Assembly (NCBI GenBank): GCA_963824225.1
Contig: CAWGOF010000003.1
Location: 1,178,001 to 1,242,000 of the forward strand
Reading direction: 5' to 3'
DNA length: 64,000 nucleotides
Source of the DNA: CAWGOF01 sp963824225
GTDB lineage: Bacteria; Acidobacteriota; Polarisedimenticolia; Polarisedimenticolales; Polarisedimenticolaceae
Part shown: piece by piece, positions 29,141 to 38,711 of the stretch
How positions within the stretch are numbered: the stretch's first letter is position 1
How the letters are laid out: every line of letters begins with the position of its first letter
Translations under genes and position numbers: made by a program
The notes under the pieces: model-generated
What the model was told of the DNA's origin: nothing
Seen by the model: the letters and a program-made list of their open reading frames with translations, nothing else
The model's database searches: none

Positions 29141-29761
29141 ATGAGATCGACGTTCGGCGCCCGCGGCCTACTGTCTTCCTGGCTCGGCGTCCTGTGGCTC
29201 GGGCTCGGCGCTTCGGCCCACGCCGGCGATCTGGGCTTTGCGTGGAACCCCTCGACCGGCGCGACCGGTTATCGGCTGCACTCGGGCGCGATCTCGGGCA
29301 ACTACACTTCGACCGTCGACGTCGGTGGCACGACGCAGACGAGCCTCTCGACGGCTCCCGACTGCGCGAACCAGTACTACGCCGTGACGGCCTACAACTC
29401 CGCGGGGCAGTCCGGGTACTCGACCGAGGTCGCGAGCTGGCCCCGGCCGCGCGTCGCGTCGACGAGCCAATCGACCGGACAGCGTGGAACGACGGTCGCT
29501 CTCACGCTGACCGGGGCGAACTACCAGCCCGGGACAACGGTGTCGTTTTCGACGACCGGCGTCAGCGCGAGCGGGGTGACGATCGGATCGTGCAACCAGC
29601 TGACCCTGAACGTCACGATCTCGGCGACCGCGGCGATCGGGCCGACGACGATCAACGTGACGAGCCCGAACGGGGTGATCGGGACGGCGGCCGCCCTGTT
29701 CTCCGTCATCGGAACGCCACTTCCTCAGGTCGAGAACCTCAGGCGGACCGACGTCCAGTAG
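29141..29761 (+). CDS. secreted FN3 + TIG-like protein without dockerin
   Basis: This 206-aa protein is a third member of the same family. It has a signal peptide (LGVLWLGLGASAHA), an FN3 domain (LGFAWNPSTGATGYRLHSGA, CANQYYAVTAYNSAGQSGYS) and a TIG-like domain (TLTGANYQPGTTVSF). It lacks the dockerin repeats and instead ends in TPLPQVENLRRTDVQ, which looks like the first strand of another FN3 domain. AAGGGA precedes ATG 29141. It is divergent from copy 1, and the three proteins share the WPRP linker between domains. Confidence 0.75.
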   Translation: MRSTFGARGLLSSWLGVLWLGLGASAHAGDLGFAWNPSTGATGYRLHSGAISGNYTSTVDVGGTTQTSLSTAPDCANQYYAVTAYNSAGQSGYSTEVASWPRPRVASTSQSTGQRGTTVALTLTGANYQPGTTVSFSTTGVSASGVTIGSCNQLTLNVTISATAAIGPTTINVTSPNGVIGTAAALFSVIGTPLPQVENLRRTDVQ

Positions 29762-29833
29762 TCCGCGCGTCGACTTTGTCGGAATTCGGCACTGACGGCG
29801 GTGCGGTGCACCCGCGCACGTCCGGTTCGGTCG

Positions 29834-29862
29834 TTGACAACCCTGGACCTCCAGAGTATTCT
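29834..29862 (+). promoter_or_regulatory. sigma-70-type promoter of the Tat-peptide/PqqD/HprK operon
   Basis: TTGACA (29834-29839), a 17-nt spacer and TATTCT (29857-29862) are present. The start site would be near 29869, about 105 nt before the small Tat-signal gene that heads five tightly packed genes. Confidence 0.65.
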
Positions 29863-29974
29863 CCCGCCGAAGCGACGGCAGGATCCCGAACCCTCCGCAT
29901 TCGCGCGACTCCTTCCCTGCGGAGCGGAGCTCACGCGACGGTGGTTTCCGGTTCCTACCCACTGGGCATACCGG

Positions 29975-30199
29975 ATGGAATTGAAGAGCAGCGAGCAGGC
30001 ATCCCTCGAGTCGCGACGCCGGTTCTTGAAGACCGGTCTCGTCGCCGCTCCGCTTCTCGTGACACTCGCCGCGCGCCCGGCGCAAGCCCAGGAAGTCGTC
30101 ACCGGTTCGCTCGGATCGTCAACGTCCGGCTCGGCCATCGAAGACGATCAGTTCGCGCCGCTCGGCGTGGACGATACCGACTCGCTCGGCGTCCTCTGA
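29975..30199 (+). CDS. small exported peptide with a Tat signal
   Basis: This 74-aa protein has a twin-arginine signal (SRRRFLKTGLVAAPLLVTLAARPAQAQ, residues 13-39; shown in two parts: SRRRFLK, then the hydrophobic core). The mature part of about 35 residues is acidic and Gly/Ser-rich, ending DDTDSLGVL. It is the first gene after the promoter and precedes the PqqD-like, HprK-like and nucleotidyltransferase genes, so it may be the substrate or marker of that system. I do not know a named family for it; short Tat-type leaders near such cassettes are plausible but not proven. Confidence 0.62.
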   Translation: MELKSSEQASLESRRRFLKTGLVAAPLLVTLAARPAQAQEVVTGSLGSSTSGSAIEDDQFAPLGVDDTDSLGVL

Positions 30200-30232
30200 T
30201 CGGTCCGTTCCGCCATCGGGCACGACGCGAGG

Positions 30233-30550
30233 ATGGGCCGAGCGATGTGGCGTGTTCCGGCGGGCCGGGAACTGCGGTGGCGCTCGTGGGATGGCGAGCA
30301 CCTCGTGTACCACGCGAACTCGGGGGACACGCATCGACTCAACGCGGTCGGCGCGTCGGTGCTGCGAGCGATCGAAGGCTCGGGCATCGAGACCGGCGAG
30401 CTCGTCGATCGTGTCGCGGCGGAGCTGCAGGTCGAGCGGAGCACGTTGATCGGTCCTGTCGGCGAGCTCCTCGCGCGGTTCGAGGATCTCGGTCTGATCG
30501 AGTCGATCGATGAGCCTGGTTCGAGATCTCACGTCTCGCGCGATCGCTGA
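30233..30550 (+). CDS. PqqD-like protein of the HprK-related kinase A system
   Basis: This 105-aa protein has the PqqD-like winged-helix pattern: VYHANSGDTHRLNAVGASVL, then VDRVAAELQVERSTLIGPVG and LLARFEDLGLIE. PqqD proteins bind peptide substrates for modifying enzymes. Its last 41 nt overlap the HprK-like gene, and with the nucleotidyltransferase it forms the set annotated as the HPr-rel-A system, often seen in organisms with exosortase-linked exopolysaccharide loci. The name is from family recall. Confidence 0.8.
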   Translation: MGRAMWRVPAGRELRWRSWDGEHLVYHANSGDTHRLNAVGASVLRAIEGSGIETGELVDRVAAELQVERSTLIGPVGELLARFEDLGLIESIDEPGSRSHVSRDR

Positions 30551-31454
30551 TCGACTGCGCGAGGGCCTGACTCTCGACCTCGGTCCGGTCGTGGCTCGAC
30601 TCGGAACGTCGCTGCCCGATCTCCTCGAGCCGGTGCGCATGCTCTACGGCGGCTATTCGATCGTGGAGTCCGAGCCGCTCGTCGACTTCGAGGTGCGGGT
30701 CGAGCCCGGGCCGCGCCTGAGACGGTGGATCGCACCCCAGGCCGTCACGTTCGTCGACGGGCAGCGGTCGTTCGCGCCGTTCCCCCGGAGCCAGGCCCTG
30801 CCGATGCTCGAATGGGCGATCAACTGGTGCACGTTCACGCGGCCCAATCAATACCTGCTGCTGCACTCCGCGGCGGTCGAGCGGGACGGCCGCTGCCTGA
30901 TGCTCCCGGGAAAGCCCGGGTCGGGGAAGAGCACGCTGACGGCGAGCCTGGTCCTGCAGGGCTGGCGCCTGCTGTCGGATGAGCTGTGCGTTCTGCCGCC
31001 GGGGACGACCGACGTGCTGCCCGTTCCTCGCCCGGTCGGCCTGAAGGACGGCTCGATCGACGTGATCGAGCGACTCGCCGGGGCGACGATCGGTCCGCGC
31101 ACTCGCGGAACCCGGAAGGGCACGGTGGCCCACCTGCGGCCTCCCGACGACAGCGTGTCCCGCCGACACGAGCCGGCGCGGCCGACGTGGATCGTTTTCC
31201 CGCAGTTCGAAGCCGGCGCGGAGACCGCGCTGCGGCAGGTCTCGCGCCCCGAAGCATTCCTGCGCATGGCCTACGAATCGTTCAACTACAGCCTGCTCGG
31301 TGCCGTCGGCTTCGAGACGCTCGGCCCGATCGTCGAGCGCTGCGCGTGCTACGAGATACGCTATGGCGACGTCGCGGCGTCGATCGACGCGCTCGGGGAG
31401 GTGCTGCACGTCGCACCGGGCTCGATCGTCACGGGCTCGGAGGCGTCGCGGTGA
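30510..31454 (+). CDS. HprK-related kinase A
   Basis: This 314-aa protein has the HPr kinase fold core: LLLHSAAVERDGRCLMLPGK and then PGSGKST (P-loop Lys near residue 140), followed by RLLSDELCVL. It lacks the full HprK N-terminal domain and is not next to an HPr gene, so its target is not the classical Ser46 of HPr. Known cassettes pair it with a PqqD-like protein and a nucleotidyltransferase; the biochemical role is unknown. It overlaps both neighbours (41 nt upstream, GTGA downstream). Confidence 0.84.
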   Translation: MSLVRDLTSRAIADRLREGLTLDLGPVVARLGTSLPDLLEPVRMLYGGYSIVESEPLVDFEVRVEPGPRLRRWIAPQAVTFVDGQRSFAPFPRSQALPMLEWAINWCTFTRPNQYLLLHSAAVERDGRCLMLPGKPGSGKSTLTASLVLQGWRLLSDELCVLPPGTTDVLPVPRPVGLKDGSIDVIERLAGATIGPRTRGTRKGTVAHLRPPDDSVSRRHEPARPTWIVFPQFEAGAETALRQVSRPEAFLRMAYESFNYSLLGAVGFETLGPIVERCACYEIRYGDVAASIDALGEVLHVAPGSIVTGSEASR

Positions 31455-32557
31455 CCGGCCGCGTCGATCGCGACCTGCTGCTCGAGACGCTGCGCGACCC
31501 GCGAAGCCTCGGCCGGCTCGACGAGCGCGACTGGGGCGAGCTGTTGCCGGCGGCGCGTCGCGCGGGCGTCCTCGCCCGCCTGGCGTATCTGGCGCAGGAG
31601 CCCGAGGTCGACCAAGCGATCCCGCTCCGGGCCCGACAGCTCCTCGCGGCGGCGCGGCCGACCGCCGAGCAGCACGCGCGAATCGTGCGCTGGGAGGTCG
31701 GTCGGATCCGACACGCGCTGTCGAGACTCGACGTGCGCATCGTCCTGCTCAAAGGCGCGGCGTACGTCTGGGGCGGGTTGCCCGCCGCGCGGGGTCGGCT
31801 TGCGAGCGACGTCGATATCCTGGTGCCGCTGGAGCGCATCGCCGCGGTCGAGCGCGCGCTGCTCGACCGAGGGTTCCGATCGACCAAGCTCCACCCGTAC
31901 GATCAGCGGTACTACCGCAAGTGGGCCCACGAGCTGCCGCCGCTGCGGCACGTGCGGCGCAGATCGGTCGTCGACGTGCACCACTCGATCCTCCCGCTGA
32001 CCGGCCGGCTCCATCCGGACCCGCGGAAGCTCCTCGCCGCAGCGGAGCCGCTCGAGGAGCCCGACCTGTGGATCCTCGCGCCCGAGGATCTGGTGCTGCA
32101 CTCGGCGACCCATCTGTTCCAGGACGGAGATCTCGGCGGCGGGCTCCGCGATCTCGTCGATCTCGACGCCTTGCTCCGCGACTTCGGCACGCGGCGCCCA
32201 GGGTTCTGGTCCCGCCTCGAGCCCCGCGCGCGTGAGCTCGGTCTCTCGCGCCCGCTGTACTACGGGATCCGATTCTGCCGGAGTCTCCTCGGGACCCCGG
32301 TTCCCGACGCGACGTGGCAGGACGTCGAGCGCTCGGGCAGGCCGCCCGGGCCGCTCCCGCGCGTCATGGACACGCTGGCGCTCCGAGCGCTGTGCCCCGA
32401 CCGGGACGACAGGAGGACGCGCGGGGCCCAGGCGGCGCGCCTGGCCCTCTACGTCCGCTCGCACTGGCTGCGGATGCCGCCGTGGATGCTCCTGTATCAC
32501 CTGACGCGCAAGACGCTGCGCACGTGGGCGCCACCCGAGCGCGAGGCCAAGGCCTAG
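31451..32557 (+). CDS. nucleotidyltransferase-fold protein of the HprK-related cassette
   Basis: This 368-aa protein contains VLLKGAAYVWGG and RLASDVDILVPLERIAAVE, the G-x-x-SDxDxxV motif of the uncharacterised nucleotidyltransferase group (PF14907-like). HHSILPLTGRLHPD and a conserved HSATHLFQDGDLGGGLRDLVDLDALL follow. It may nucleotidylate a peptide, protein or sugar. The GTG start overlaps the kinase stop, so translation is coupled. It ends 3 nt before the glycosyltransferase. Confidence 0.8.
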   Translation: MTGRVDRDLLLETLRDPRSLGRLDERDWGELLPAARRAGVLARLAYLAQEPEVDQAIPLRARQLLAAARPTAEQHARIVRWEVGRIRHALSRLDVRIVLLKGAAYVWGGLPAARGRLASDVDILVPLERIAAVERALLDRGFRSTKLHPYDQRYYRKWAHELPPLRHVRRRSVVDVHHSILPLTGRLHPDPRKLLAAAEPLEEPDLWILAPEDLVLHSATHLFQDGDLGGGLRDLVDLDALLRDFGTRRPGFWSRLEPRARELGLSRPLYYGIRFCRSLLGTPVPDATWQDVERSGRPPGPLPRVMDTLALRALCPDRDDRRTRGAQAARLALYVRSHWLRMPPWMLLYHLTRKTLRTWAPPEREAKA

Positions 32558-32560
32558 CCG

Positions 32561-33775
32561 ATGCCCGAGCTTGTCGACCGCGCGATCCGGCTCCTGACGT
32601 ACACGACGCTGTATCCGAACTCGGAGCAGCCCCGTCACGGGATCTTCGTCGAGCAGCGCCTGCGTCAGCTCGTGCGATCGGGGCGAGCGGTGAGCCGTGT
32701 GGTGGCCCCCGTGCCCTGGCTGCTGCGCGAGGCGTCGGTGTCCCGCATCCCGCGACACGAGGAGCGTCACGGGATCCCGATCGACCATCCGCGCTATCCC
32801 GTCGTGCCGAAGATCGGGATGTCGATCGCCCCTGCGCTCCTCGCGATCGCGACGCTGCGCGAGCTCGCGCACGTCGCACGGTCGGGATACGAGTTCGCGG
32901 CGATCGACGCGCACTACCTGTATCCCGACGGCGTTGCCGCGGCGTGGATCGCCCGCCGCCTGAGGAAGCCACTCGTGCTGACGGCGCGTGGGTCCGACGT
33001 CAACGTTCTTCCCCTCTATGCGCTCCCGCGCCGGCAGATCCTGTGGGCCGCCAGACGCGCCGCGGCGATCGTCACGGTGTCGCGGTCGCTCGAGCAGAGC
33101 CTCGTGGCCCTCGGGGTCGCTCCCGAGCGTTTGACCACGCTGCGCAACGGTGTCGACCTCGACCTCTTCCGTCCCGTGGATCGCGTCCTCACACGGAACC
33201 GTCTGGGACTCGACGGCCCGACCCTGCTCTCGGTGGGTCACCTGGCCGAGAACAAGGGCCACCACATCGTCCTCCACGCGCTCGCCGAGCTCCCGGACAC
33301 GAGCCTGGTGATCGCCGGCGACGGACCGCAAGCCGCGGACCTGCGCGCGCTCGCGCGCACGCTGGGGGTCTCCCCGCGTGTGCGCTTCGTGGGCACGCTG
33401 GCGCAGGACGAGCTGCCCGCGTGGTACGGGGCGGCGGATGCCCTCGTTCTGGCCTCGAGCCGCGAAGGGATGCCGAACGTCGTGCTCGAGGCGCTGGCCT
33501 GCGGCACCCCGGTCGTGGCCACGGCGGTCGGTGGGATTCCCGAGGTCGTCTCGGTTCCCGCGGCAGGCGTGCTGATGGCACGCCGCGACCCCCAGGCGCT
33601 GGCCGAGGCGTTCCGTGCGCTGTGCCGATCGGGGATCGATCGGGCGGAGACGCGCCGGCACGCCGAGCGTTTCGGCTGGCCGGCGACGACCGAGGGGCAG
33701 CTCCGGATCTTCGGCGCTCTCGTCTCGGCCGGTCCCGCGGTCGACCCGGCGCTCGCGCGCTCGCGGCCGGCCTAG
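32561..33775 (+). CDS. glycosyltransferase family 4
   Basis: This 404-aa GT-B enzyme starts with YTTLYPNSEQPRHGIFVEQR. It has the family-4 donor-site block ADALVLASSREGMPNVVLEALACGTPVVATAVGGIPEVV, with the EGMPNVVLE acidic motif, and HLAENKGHHIVLHALAEL. It is probably used in exopolysaccharide or O-glycan assembly. It is the last gene of the Tat-peptide operon. Its stop TAG shares CTAG (33772-33775) with the stop of the convergent carB. Confidence 0.87.
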   Translation: MPELVDRAIRLLTYTTLYPNSEQPRHGIFVEQRLRQLVRSGRAVSRVVAPVPWLLREASVSRIPRHEERHGIPIDHPRYPVVPKIGMSIAPALLAIATLRELAHVARSGYEFAAIDAHYLYPDGVAAAWIARRLRKPLVLTARGSDVNVLPLYALPRRQILWAARRAAAIVTVSRSLEQSLVALGVAPERLTTLRNGVDLDLFRPVDRVLTRNRLGLDGPTLLSVGHLAENKGHHIVLHALAELPDTSLVIAGDGPQAADLRALARTLGVSPRVRFVGTLAQDELPAWYGAADALVLASSREGMPNVVLEALACGTPVVATAVGGIPEVVSVPAAGVLMARRDPQALAEAFRALCRSGIDRAETRRHAERFGWPATTEGQLRIFGALVSAGPAVDPALARSRPA

Positions 33776-36700
33776 TACTCGCCCCAGCTCCGGATCTCGA
33801 GATCGTCGATCGTCTTGCGGGCGATCGCGCGGGCCAGCCGCTGCGCGACCTGCAGGTTCGTCACCAGCGGCACACCGTGGTCGACCGCCGCGCGGCGGAT
33901 CGTGTAGTCGTTCGTCAGCTCCTCGGCCGACGCGTCCTTCGGAATGTTGATCACGAGGTCCACGCCGCCCGAGCGCACGAGCTCGAGCGCGTTCGGCGAG
34001 CGCTTCTCGAGCGGCCAATACACCTCGTGCACGGCGATTCCGGCCTCGGCCATGAACGCAGCGGTGCCGTGCGTCCCGTACAGCTCGACGCCCGCATCGG
34101 CCATCCGGCGCGTGCTGGCGAGGAACGCCGCCTTGTGCTCGACCGGTCCGGTGCTGAGCAGCGCGCGGCGCACGGGCAGGCGGAAGCCGACCGACAGCAT
34201 CGACTTGAGGAACGCGTCGTCGAAGTCGTCGCCGATGCACGCCACCTCGCCGGTCGACGCCATCTCGACCCCCAGGACCGGGTCGGCGCCGACGAGGCGC
34301 ATGAACGAGAACTGCGGGGCCTTCACGCCCACGTAGTCCAGGTCGAACACCGACGTGTCGACGCGCGGGCACGGCCGATCCATGATGACGCGCGTCGCGA
34401 TCTCGACGAAGTTGACCTTGAAGATCTTCGATACGAACGGGAACGAGCGCGAGGCGCGCAGGTTGCACTCGATCACCAGGACGTCGTTGTCGCGGGCCAG
34501 GTACTGGATGTTGAACGGGCCGTTGATCTTCAGGGCGCCGGCGATCCGCGCGGCGATGCGCTTGACGCGCCGGATCGTCTCGACGTACGTGCGCTGGGCC
34601 GGCAGGACGAGCGTCGCGTCTCCCGAGTGCACACCGGCATTCTCGACGTGCTCGGACACCGCGTGGACGACGATCCGGCCGTCCTGGGCCACGGCGTCGA
34701 TCTCGATCTCCTTCGCTCCCTCGATGAACTTGCTGATGACGGTCGGGTGCTCGGGGGAGATCTCGGCCGCGCGCTGCAGGACGTCGCACAAGCCGGGAGC
34801 GCTTTCGACGACCGCCATCGCCGCCCCCGACAGCACGTAGGACGGGCGCACGAGCACCGGATACCCGACGCCCTCGGCGAAGCGCATCGCCGCCTCGGTC
34901 GACGTCACCTCGGCCCACGCGGGCTGGCTGATCCCGTGTCGGTCACACAGCTCGGAGAACTTGTGCCGGTTCTCGGCCTCGTCGATGCTCAACGGGGACG
35001 TGCCGAGCACGCGGAACCCGGCATCGTGGCACTTCAGCGCCAGGTTGTTCGGCGTTTGCCCGCCGACCGAGACGATCAACCCGTACGGCTGCTCGCGCTC
35101 GTGGATCTCGCGCACCGTCTCGAGCGTGATCTCGTCGAAGTACAGCCGGTCGCACTCGTCGTAGTCGGTGCTGACCGTCTCGGGGTTGCAGTTCAACAGC
35201 AGCGTCGGATACCCGAGCGCGCGCAAGGTGCGCACCGTGTTGACGCAGCACCAGTCGAACTCGACGGAGCTGCCGATGCGGTACGCTCCCGAGCCGAGCA
35301 CCATGACCGACCGGCCAGGGGTGAAATCGATGTCGTCGCGATCGCCGTGGTACGTGAGATACAGATAGTTCGTCGCGGCCGGATACTCCGCGGCCAGCGT
35401 GTCGATCTGCTTCACGAACGGCCGGATCCCCGCCGATCGCCGACGCTCGCGGATGTCGTCGGTCGTCGTACCGGCAAACGCGGCGATCTGCGCGTCCGAG
35501 AACCCCGAGCGCTTGGCGTCGAGAAGCCGCTCGGGCGAGAGCTCGCCGCCCGAGCGTTTCAGCTCGGCGGCGTGGCTCACGATGCCCTGGATCCGCTCGA
35601 GGAACCACGGATCGATGTGCGTGAGCCCGCGCACCTCCTCGACCGTCATCCCGTCCTCGAACGCCCGGGCCAGGGCGAACACGCGGCGGTCGGACGGCTC
35701 CCGCAGCTCGGTGCGAACGTCCTCGAACTGCATCCCGTCGGGCGGCACGACCCCCTCGACCCCGATCTCGAGCATGCGGAGCGCCTTCTGGAACGCCTCC
35801 TCGAACGAGCGCCCGATCGCCATGACCTCGCCCACCGACTTCATCCCCGAGCCGATGCGCGTCGAGACCATGCGGAATTTGCGCAGGTCCCAGCGCGGAG
35901 CCTTGACCACCAGATAGTCGAGCGCCGGTTCGAAGCACGCGCGCGTGACTCCCGTGACCCGGTTCGGCACCTCGGTGAGCGCGTGGCCAAGCGCCAGCTT
36001 GGCGGCGACGAACGCGAGCGGATAGCCCGTGGCCTTCGACGCCAGGGCCGAGCTGCGGGACAGCCTCGCGTTGACCTCGATCACGCGATACTCGTCCGAC
36101 GCCGGGTCGAGGGCGTACTGGACGTTGCATTCGCCGACGATCCCGACGTGCCGGATCACGCGGATCGCGATCTCGCGCAGGCGGTGGTACTGCGTGTTGG
36201 TCAGCGTCTGGCTCGGCGCGACGACGATCGACTCACCGGTGTGGATGCCCATCGGGTCGAGGTTTTCCATGTTGCAGACGGTGACGCAGTTGTCGTACGC
36301 GTCGCGGACGACTTCGTACTCGATCTCCTTCCAGCCGGTCAGGTACTCCTCGATCAGGACCTGCGGCGCATGGGCGAACGCGGCGGACGCGCGCTCGCGC
36401 AGGCTCTCGGGCTCCCGGCACACGCCCGAGCCGAGTCCCCCGAGGGCGTAGGCGATCCGCAGCATCACGGGATAGCCGATGTGCTCGGCGGCGGCGAGCG
36501 CCTCCTCGACCGTCTCGACGGCCTGCGCTCCGCGGCGTCTCGACGCCGAACTCGTCGAGCCGGTGCTTGAATCGCCCGCGGTCCTCGGTATCGCGGATCG
36601 CGGCGATCGGAGTGCCCGAGCACGCGCACGCCGTGACGCTCGAGCACGCCCTGGTCGTCCAGCGCCACGCCGCAGTTCAGCGCCGTCTGCCCGCCGAAGC

Positions 36701-36961
36701 CCAGCAGGATCGCGTCGGGCCTTTCCTTCTCGATGACCTCGCTCGACGAAGTACGGGGTGACGGGCAGGAAGTAGATCTCGTCGGCCAGGTAGTCCGACG
36801 TCTGGATCGTGGCGATGTTCGGGTTGACCAGGACGGTGCGTATTCCCTCTTCCTTCAGCGCCTTGATCGCCTGACTGCCCGAGTAATCGAACTCGCCGGC
36901 CTCGCCGATCTTGAGCGCCGAGCTGCCGAGGACAGGAACTTCTCGTGGGCTGGTCGGTCAC
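33772..36961 (-). CDS. carB: carbamoyl-phosphate synthase large subunit, N-terminal part frameshifted
   Basis: CarB makes carbamoyl phosphate from ammonia, bicarbonate and two ATP for pyrimidines and arginine. About 900 residues from 36468 to 33772 are clean and show the two ATP-grasp halves and the C-terminal allosteric domain. The first 160 codons (SSALKIGEAGEFDYSGSQAI, ATIQTSDYLADEIYFLPVTP, FGGQTALNCGVAL) are split by insertions near 36950, 36742, 36610 and 36533. Removing four bases restores 1061 aa from a GTG at 36961. That GTG overlaps the carA stop (GTGA). The carbamoyl phosphate could also feed the carbamoyltransferase at 46 kb. Confidence 0.95.
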
Positions 36962-38021
36962 GCGTAGCGTCTCCACGAATCTCTGGAACAGCGCCTCGGT
37001 GTCCGACGGGCCGGGTGTCGCCTCGGGGTGGAACTGCACGCCGCGCGCGGGCTTCCACTCGATGGCGGATCCCCTCGTTCGTGCCGTCGTTGGCGTTGAC
37101 GAACCATTCGCGCCAGCCTGCCGGGAGCGTGGCGCCGTTCACGGCGAAGCCGTGGTTCTGCGCCGTGACGAAGCAGCGCCGCGTGCCGACCTCGATGCAC
37201 GGCTGGTTCTGCGCGCGATGCCCGAACTTCAGCTTGTACGTGTCGGCGCCGGCGGCGAGGGCCAGGATCTGGTTCCCCAGGCAGATGCCGAACATCGGCA
37301 CCCGATCGTCGAGCGCCCGGCGCACGAGCTCGATCGTCCGGCCGACCATCTTCGGGTCCCCTGGCCCGTTCGACAGGAACAGCCCGTCGAACTCCTCGGA
37401 GAAGAAATCGTAATCCCACGGCACGCGCAGGACGCGAGCGCCGGCACGCACGAGATTGCGTACGATGTGCGCCTTGGCCCCGGTGTCCACGAGCACCACG
37501 CGTGGCCCCTCGCGTCCGTAGCGCATCGGCTCGCTCACGCTGACGCCGGCCACGAGGTTCTCGAGGTTCGGGTTGTGCCAGGGCGTCTCCTGCCCCTCGG
37601 CCACGAGCTTGCCCAGCATCGCGCCGTGCGTGCGGATACGCTGCGCCAGAGCCCGGGTATCGACGCCGGCGAGTCCGGGTACTCCGGCCTCGGAGAGCCA
37701 GGCATCGAGGCTCCGCGTCGCGGTCCAGTGGCTCGTGTCCGACGACAGCGTGGAGACGACGAGCGCGCGGATCTGCACGCGGTCCGACTCGAAGCGCGTG
37801 GGCAGGCCGAGCTCGTCGTGCTCGAGCGCGGGTACGCCGTAGTTGCCGATGAGCGGATAGGTCAGGACGAGGATCTGGCCCGCGTAGGACGGGTCGGTGA
37901 GCGCCTCCGGGTATCCGACCATCCCGGTGTTGAACACGACCTCACCGGCGATCGGCGTGGGGGCTCCGAACAGCGTGCCCGAGTACTCGGAGCCGTCCTC
38001 GAGAACGAGCGTTCCCCGCAT
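36958..38021 (-). CDS. carA: carbamoyl-phosphate synthase small (glutaminase) subunit, 3' end frameshifted
   Basis: CarA hydrolyses glutamine for CarB. The clean part has the CarA domain (VLEDGSEYSGTLFGAPTP, GEVVFNTGMVGYPEALTDPSYAGQI) and the class-I amidotransferase site GICLGNQILALAAGADTYKLKFGH (nucleophile Cys). Then QNHGFAV follows, and FHPEATPGP in another frame. Two single-base insertions (one near 37066, one close to the end) explain the break and give 353 aa, ending at the TGA that overlaps the carB GTG. ATG 38021 is preferred; ATG 38066 would add 15 residues. Confidence 0.93.
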
Positions 38022-38103
38022 GCGGGTCGGGCGTTCGGTCCGTGCCACGGGCACCTCGCGTGCCACGGCCTCGGAACGTGCGCTCCAGGCTGGCGGCCCG
38101 CAC

Positions 38104-38133
38104 TATCTAGGGGAAAGCGTCCGGAGTTGTCAA
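38104..38133 (-). promoter_or_regulatory. sigma-70-type promoter of carAB
   Basis: On the minus strand TTGACA (38133-38128), an 18-nt spacer and TAGATA (38109-38104). The start would be near 38097, about 75 nt before carA. I see no arginine box or pyrimidine attenuator in the short leader. Confidence 0.6.
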
Positions 38134-38162
38134 GCGCCGGGGAGGTCGACCGGCACACCGCG

Positions 38163-38711
38163 TTACCGGCCGACGATCTCCCCGCCGAACCACTGGATTC
38201 CGGGCATCGGCTGAGGCTGGAGCTGGCTGTCGTAGAGCGCCGGGGAGTCGAACGTGGCGCCGCTCACACCGACGCCGACGACCCGCAGCGTCAGGGTCAA
38301 CAGGGTTCGGCTGCCCGTGACGTCGATCCCGCCGACCGGACCGAGCCGGTTGGCGGACACGATGATTCGACCCGGTTGACCGGCGTCCACGAGATACAGC
38401 GGGTCCTGACCATCGCCCTCCAGGATCTCGCCAGCGGCGTAGCTCACGTACGACGCGATCGCCGGATCGAGGACGACGTAGAACGCGGCCCCGTAGACGT
38501 CGCCGATGTCGGTCAACTGCACACGAACCTCGATCATGTCTCCCGTGGCGCGCCCCGGCTCGAGACTCACGCTCGCCGGCCCCGGCGCCGGCTGCTCGGC
38601 GGTGAAGCTGGCCTGGAGCCCGCTCGTGCCGCCGTAGTCCGAGCCGCCGCAGCCGCTGGCCAGGAGGCAGGCGAGCAGAACCGCCGACCCGACGATCGAT
38701 TCGCGCTTCAT
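38163..38711 (-). CDS. cohesin-like domain lipoprotein, copy 2
   Basis: This 182-aa lipoprotein has a lipobox (LLACLLASGCGGSD) and one cohesin-like domain: IEVRVQLTDIGDVYGAAFYV, DPAIASYVSYAAGEIL, GRIIVSANRLG and RTLLTLTLRVVGVG. It is clearly related to copy 1 at 27.2 kb, including the end FFGG/WFGG. Its ATG overlaps the stop of the dockerin-like gene (ATGA), so the two proteins are translationally coupled, which supports physical partnership. Confidence 0.8.
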   Translation of the reverse strand: MKRESIVGSAVLLACLLASGCGGSDYGGTSGLQASFTAEQPAPGPASVSLEPGRATGDMIEVRVQLTDIGDVYGAAFYVVLDPAIASYVSYAAGEILEGDGQDPLYLVDAGQPGRIIVSANRLGPVGGIDVTGSRTLLTLTLRVVGVGVSGATFDSPALYDSQLQPQPMPGIQWFGGEIVGR

